NCBI GenBank assembly: GCA_023130215.1
Contig: JAGMAN010000026.1
Span: forward strand, 1-7,154
Length of the DNA stretch: 7,154 nt
From: a bacterium
Lineage (GTDB): Bacteria > NPL-UPA2 > JAGMAN01
Direction: 5' to 3'
Shown here: piece by piece, positions 5,403-7,154 of the stretch
How the letters are laid out: every line of letters starts with the position of its first letter
How positions within the stretch are numbered: the first letter of the stretch is position 1
Notes under the pieces: generated by a model
Told to the model about the DNA's origin: nothing
Seen by the model: only the letters and a program-made list of their open reading frames with translations
Database searches by the model: none
Position numbers and translations under genes: made by a program

Positions 5403-5882
5403 TTATTTCTTCCTCACATAGTTCATCAGTCCACCAGAGGCAATAATCTTCTGCATAAATTCTGGAAAGGGTTGAGAGGCCCAAACCCCGTCGCTGTTTA
5501 AGTCCTTAATCTTGCCACTGGGAAGGTCCACTTCAACCAGGTCGCCCTCCTTTATACCCCGGGCGGCTTGAGGGCACTCCAAGATAGGAAGTCCAATGTT
5601 AATAGAATTGCGATAGAAGATGCGGGCAAAACTCTCAGCAATGAGGCAGGAAATTCCCGCTCCTTTGATGGCCAGGGGAGCATGCTCCCTTGAGGAGCCA
5701 CAGCCGAAGTTCCGACCGGCTACAATGATATCACCTTCACTGACTTTCTTCGGGAAATCCTCATCTATCCCCTCCAGACAATGCCTCGCCAGTACCTCAG
5801 GGTCGGTAGTATTCAGGTAGGAAGCAGGGATAATCTCATCGGTATTTACATTATCGCCAAATTTCCAGACCCTGCCTTGCAT
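5403..5882 (-). CDS. leuD: 3-isopropylmalate dehydratase small subunit (LeuD)
   Basis: The 159-aa protein is the swivelling small subunit of an aconitase-type isomerase. With LeuC it interconverts 2- and 3-isopropylmalate in leucine synthesis. Motifs are [11 protein letters not shown] (residues 9-19), YLNT (22-25), [14 protein letters not shown] (56-69, with the catalytic Ser-Arg) and [15 protein letters not shown] (85-99). The YLxx segment sets substrate choice in this family: homoaconitase-type archaeal subunits have YLRT, whereas YLNT is, from memory, common in bacterial LeuD. Homoaconitase or citraconate-type activity cannot be fully excluded. I chose ATG 5882 over GTG 5888 because the GGGG-containing Shine-Dalgarno (AGGGG, 5893-5889) is 6 nt from the ATG but abuts the GTG. 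leuC is not adjacent in this window, which is unusual for the pair. Confidence 0.92.
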   Translation of the reverse strand: MQGRVWKFGDNVNTDEIIPASYLNTTDPEVLARHCLEGIDEDFPKKVSEGDIIVAGRNFGCGSSREHAPLAIKGAGISCLIAESFARIFYRNSINIGLPILECPQAARGIKEGDLVEVDLPSGKIKDLNSDGVWASQPFPEFMQKIIASGGLMNYVRKK

Positions 5883-5909
5883 TTTCACCCCTTTCTCATC
5901 CTCGATTTT

Positions 5910-5938
5910 ACCTTACCATAACCCTTTAGCAGATGCAA
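5910..5938 (-). promoter_or_regulatory. Candidate leuD promoter
   Basis: On the minus strand, -35 TTGCAT (5938-5933) is followed after 17 nt by -10 TAAGGT (5915-5910), which is preceded by TGG, an extended -10 element. An overlapping TAAAAT (5910-5905) is another possible -10. The hexamers are weaker than those of pabB, but the TATGGTAA context is shared with the opposite promoter as an inverted repeat, which supports it. Transcription would start near 5903, leaving a leader of about 20 nt. Confidence 0.45.
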
Positions 5939-5992
5939 TAAAAATCTCCTCCTCCTCTGAATTTTTTGACACGAGCCCTAAAGGTATGGTAA
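5913..5992. repeat. Inverted repeat across the leuD/pabB divergent promoters
   Basis: The left arm, 5913-5929, reads TTACCATAACCCTTTAG. The right arm, 5979-5992 (plus the following base, giving CTAAAGGTATGGTAA), is its reverse complement apart from a 2-nt insertion in the left arm. The arm centres lie about 65 bp apart. Each arm runs through the spacer into the -10 box of one of the two promoters in the same relative position, as expected for a shared regulator site or for duplicated promoter elements. Confidence 0.55.
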
Positions 5993-5995
5993 ATT
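5966..5995 (+). promoter_or_regulatory. Sigma70-like promoter of pabB
   Basis: A consensus -35 TTGACA (5966-5971) is followed by an 18-nt spacer and -10 TAAATT (5990-5995) preceded by TGG, an extended -10. The expected start near 6001-6003 would leave a very short leader, so the Shine-Dalgarno GAGGAG (6004-6009) lies almost at the 5' end of the message. The T run just upstream (5962-5967) adds A/T content. Confidence 0.75.
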
Positions 5996-6018
5996 AAAGG
6001 GACGAGGAGTGCTATCTT

Positions 6019-7154
6019 ATGCTGAGGAGAACTCTCTTAGTAGAAGAGATTTCGTCTCCCCTTTCTCCAGTGGAGGCGTTTGAGTTATTAAGAGGCGAGG
6101 AGCACAGCTTCTTCTTAGATAGTGGCATGAACCTTTATAGCCTGGGTCGCTACTCCTTTATGGGAAGCAAACCTTTCCTCATTTTCAAGAGCAAGGGCAA
6201 CCACATTGAGGTCATTGAAGCCGGGGACAGGAAGCTTCACACTGGTAACCCATTCTACCTATTGAGGGATATTTTGAGCCACTATAGAGTAGACTGTCCA
6301 CCTGAGCTTCCTCCCTTCTTAGGGGGAGCGGTTGGCTACTTTGGTTACGATCTCTGCCACTTCATAGAAAGACTTCCTTCCCGAAGTGTTGATGACCTCA
6401 GTTTACCCGATTGCTACCTTGCTTTTTACGACGCCGTCCTCATCTTTGATCGCCTCAAGAATAAAATCTATATCTCGTCCTGCGGCTTTGAAGAAGATGG
6501 AGGCAAACATTTGAAAGAGCTGAAGAGCAAGTTATTGTCGGGGCGCTGTGACCAGGCTCCATATTCACCCACGTCCGGGGATGGACCAGGAAGTGCATCC
6601 AGGCAAAAGATGGTCTCTACAGCCTCTAACTTCACTAAGGAAGGTTATCTAAATGCAGTCAGGAGGGCAAAGGACTATATCGGGAAGGGGGATATCTATC
6701 AGGTAAATTTGTCTCAAAGATTTTCCGCTGATTTCTCCACTCCACCCTATGAATTATATAAGCGGCTGCGTAGTATCAATCCGGCTCCTTTCGCCTCATT
6801 TTTAAATTTCGATGGGGTAGCTATAGTAGGTGCTTCTCCAGAGAGATTCCTCCGACTTCGGGGAGGAAAGGTGGAGACGCGGCCGATGAAGGGCACTCGT
6901 CCACGGGGGAAAAGCCTGGAGGAAGACAGCAAATTAAGGGAAGAGCTTCTGCAGAGCGAGAAGGACAAGGCCGAGTTGGTGATGATCGTTGATTTAGAGA
7001 GAAATGACCTGGGAAAGGTCTGTGAGTATGGTTCGGTTCAAGTCACTGAATCAAGAACCCTGGAGCCTTATGCTACCGTCTTCCAGACGACAGCTACAAT
7101 TGAGGGGAGGTTAAGGGAGGGCAAAGATTCGGTTGACCTCCTCAAGGCCACTTT
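6019..7154 (+). CDS. pabB: Aminodeoxychorismate synthase component I (PabB), 3' end outside window
   Basis: The frame is open from ATG 6019 to the window edge (378 codons); the family is usually about 450-600 aa. It is a chorismate-binding enzyme. The N-terminal domain shows FFLDSG and GRYSFMGSKPFL. The catalytic domain shows GDIYQVNLSQRF (about 224-235), ASPERF (272-277), RPMKGTRPRG with Lys291, and MIVDLERNDLGKVC (about 322-335). The lysine in PxKGT is the PabB nucleophile; anthranilate synthase TrpE has Ala there (PIAGT), so PabB is preferred. PabB with the PabA glutaminase makes 4-amino-4-deoxychorismate for folate. ATG 6019 has GAGGAG (6004-6009) 9 nt upstream and its own strong promoter. 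It is divergent from leuD. pabA or pabC may follow, or be fused at the C-terminus, beyond the window. Confidence 0.9.
   Translation, partial: MLRRTLLVEEISSPLSPVEAFELLRGEEHSFFLDSGMNLYSLGRYSFMGSKPFLIFKSKGNHIEVIEAGDRKLHTGNPFYLLRDILSHYRVDCPPELPPFLGGAVGYFGYDLCHFIERLPSRSVDDLSLPDCYLAFYDAVLIFDRLKNKIYISSCGFEEDGGKHLKELKSKLLSGRCDQAPYSPTSGDGPGSASRQKMVSTASNFTKEGYLNAVRRAKDYIGKGDIYQVNLSQRFSADFSTPPYELYKRLRSINPAPFASFLNFDGVAIVGASPERFLRLRGGKVETRPMKGTRPRGKSLEEDSKLREELLQSEKDKAELVMIVDLERNDLGKVCEYGSVQVTESRTLEPYATVFQTTATIEGRLREGKDSVDLLKAT

Noticed and set aside
6747-6968. Minus-strand 73-codon frame within pabB.
   Set aside because: The plus strand here encodes conserved PabB catalytic motifs (ASPERF, PMKGTR); the minus frame is a shadow.
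6019-7154. Calling the last gene trpE (anthranilate synthase) instead of pabB.
   Set aside because: The PMKGTR motif has the PabB lysine where TrpE has alanine, and FLDSG replaces the LLES-type tryptophan site.

Overview
This 7.15 kb window looks like chromosomal DNA from an anaerobic bacterium. The evidence is a SufC-type Fe-S assembly ATPase, a methyltetrahydrofolate:corrinoid methyltransferase of the AcsE type (Wood-Ljungdahl or C1 metabolism), a block of molybdopterin/tungstopterin cofactor genes, and strong Shine-Dalgarno and sigma70-like signals. Base composition is moderate, and Arg (AGA/AGG) and Ile (ATA) codons are used freely. I cannot name the taxon; an uncultured acetogen-like or subsurface lineage is a guess.

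Layout. Positions 1-5090 hold only plus-strand genes: the 3' end of sufC, a MATE-family multidrug/Na+ exporter, a flavodoxin-fold NAD(P)H/FMN oxidoreductase, an FmdB zinc-ribbon protein, the AcsE-like methyltransferase, moaC, a MOSC-domain protein and mogA/moaB. The last four overlap by 4-8 nt and almost certainly form one translationally coupled unit, probably led by fmdB. Positions 5120-5882 hold two minus-strand genes: an unnamed 52-aa Lys/Arg-rich protein, too short for routine ORF calling, and leuD (isopropylmalate dehydratase small subunit). pabB (aminodeoxychorismate synthase component I) starts divergently at 6019 and runs off the window.

How the genes fit together. MoaC makes the pterin precursor, MogA/MoaB activates molybdopterin by adenylylation, and MOSC proteins handle sulfur or cofactor delivery. 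In an organism with a Wood-Ljungdahl pathway, Mo/W cofactor is needed for formate dehydrogenase. Coupling of a methyl-THF methyltransferase to these genes fits that physiology (inference). PabB feeds folate synthesis, which supplies the same C1 carrier.

The most interesting part is 5066-5400. The small basic protein has its own complete minus-strand expression cassette: a near-consensus promoter with A/T tracts upstream, a 5'-UTR hairpin, an 11-nt Shine-Dalgarno with full complementarity to the usual 16S 3' end, and a terminator-like hairpin overlapping the end of mogA. This suggests a highly expressed small nucleic-acid-binding protein. The second notable site is an inverted repeat placed symmetrically over the -10 regions of the divergent leuD and pabB promoters. 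No rRNA, tRNA, CRISPR array, insertion sequence or phage gene was seen, and no stretch over 300 bases lacks a gene.
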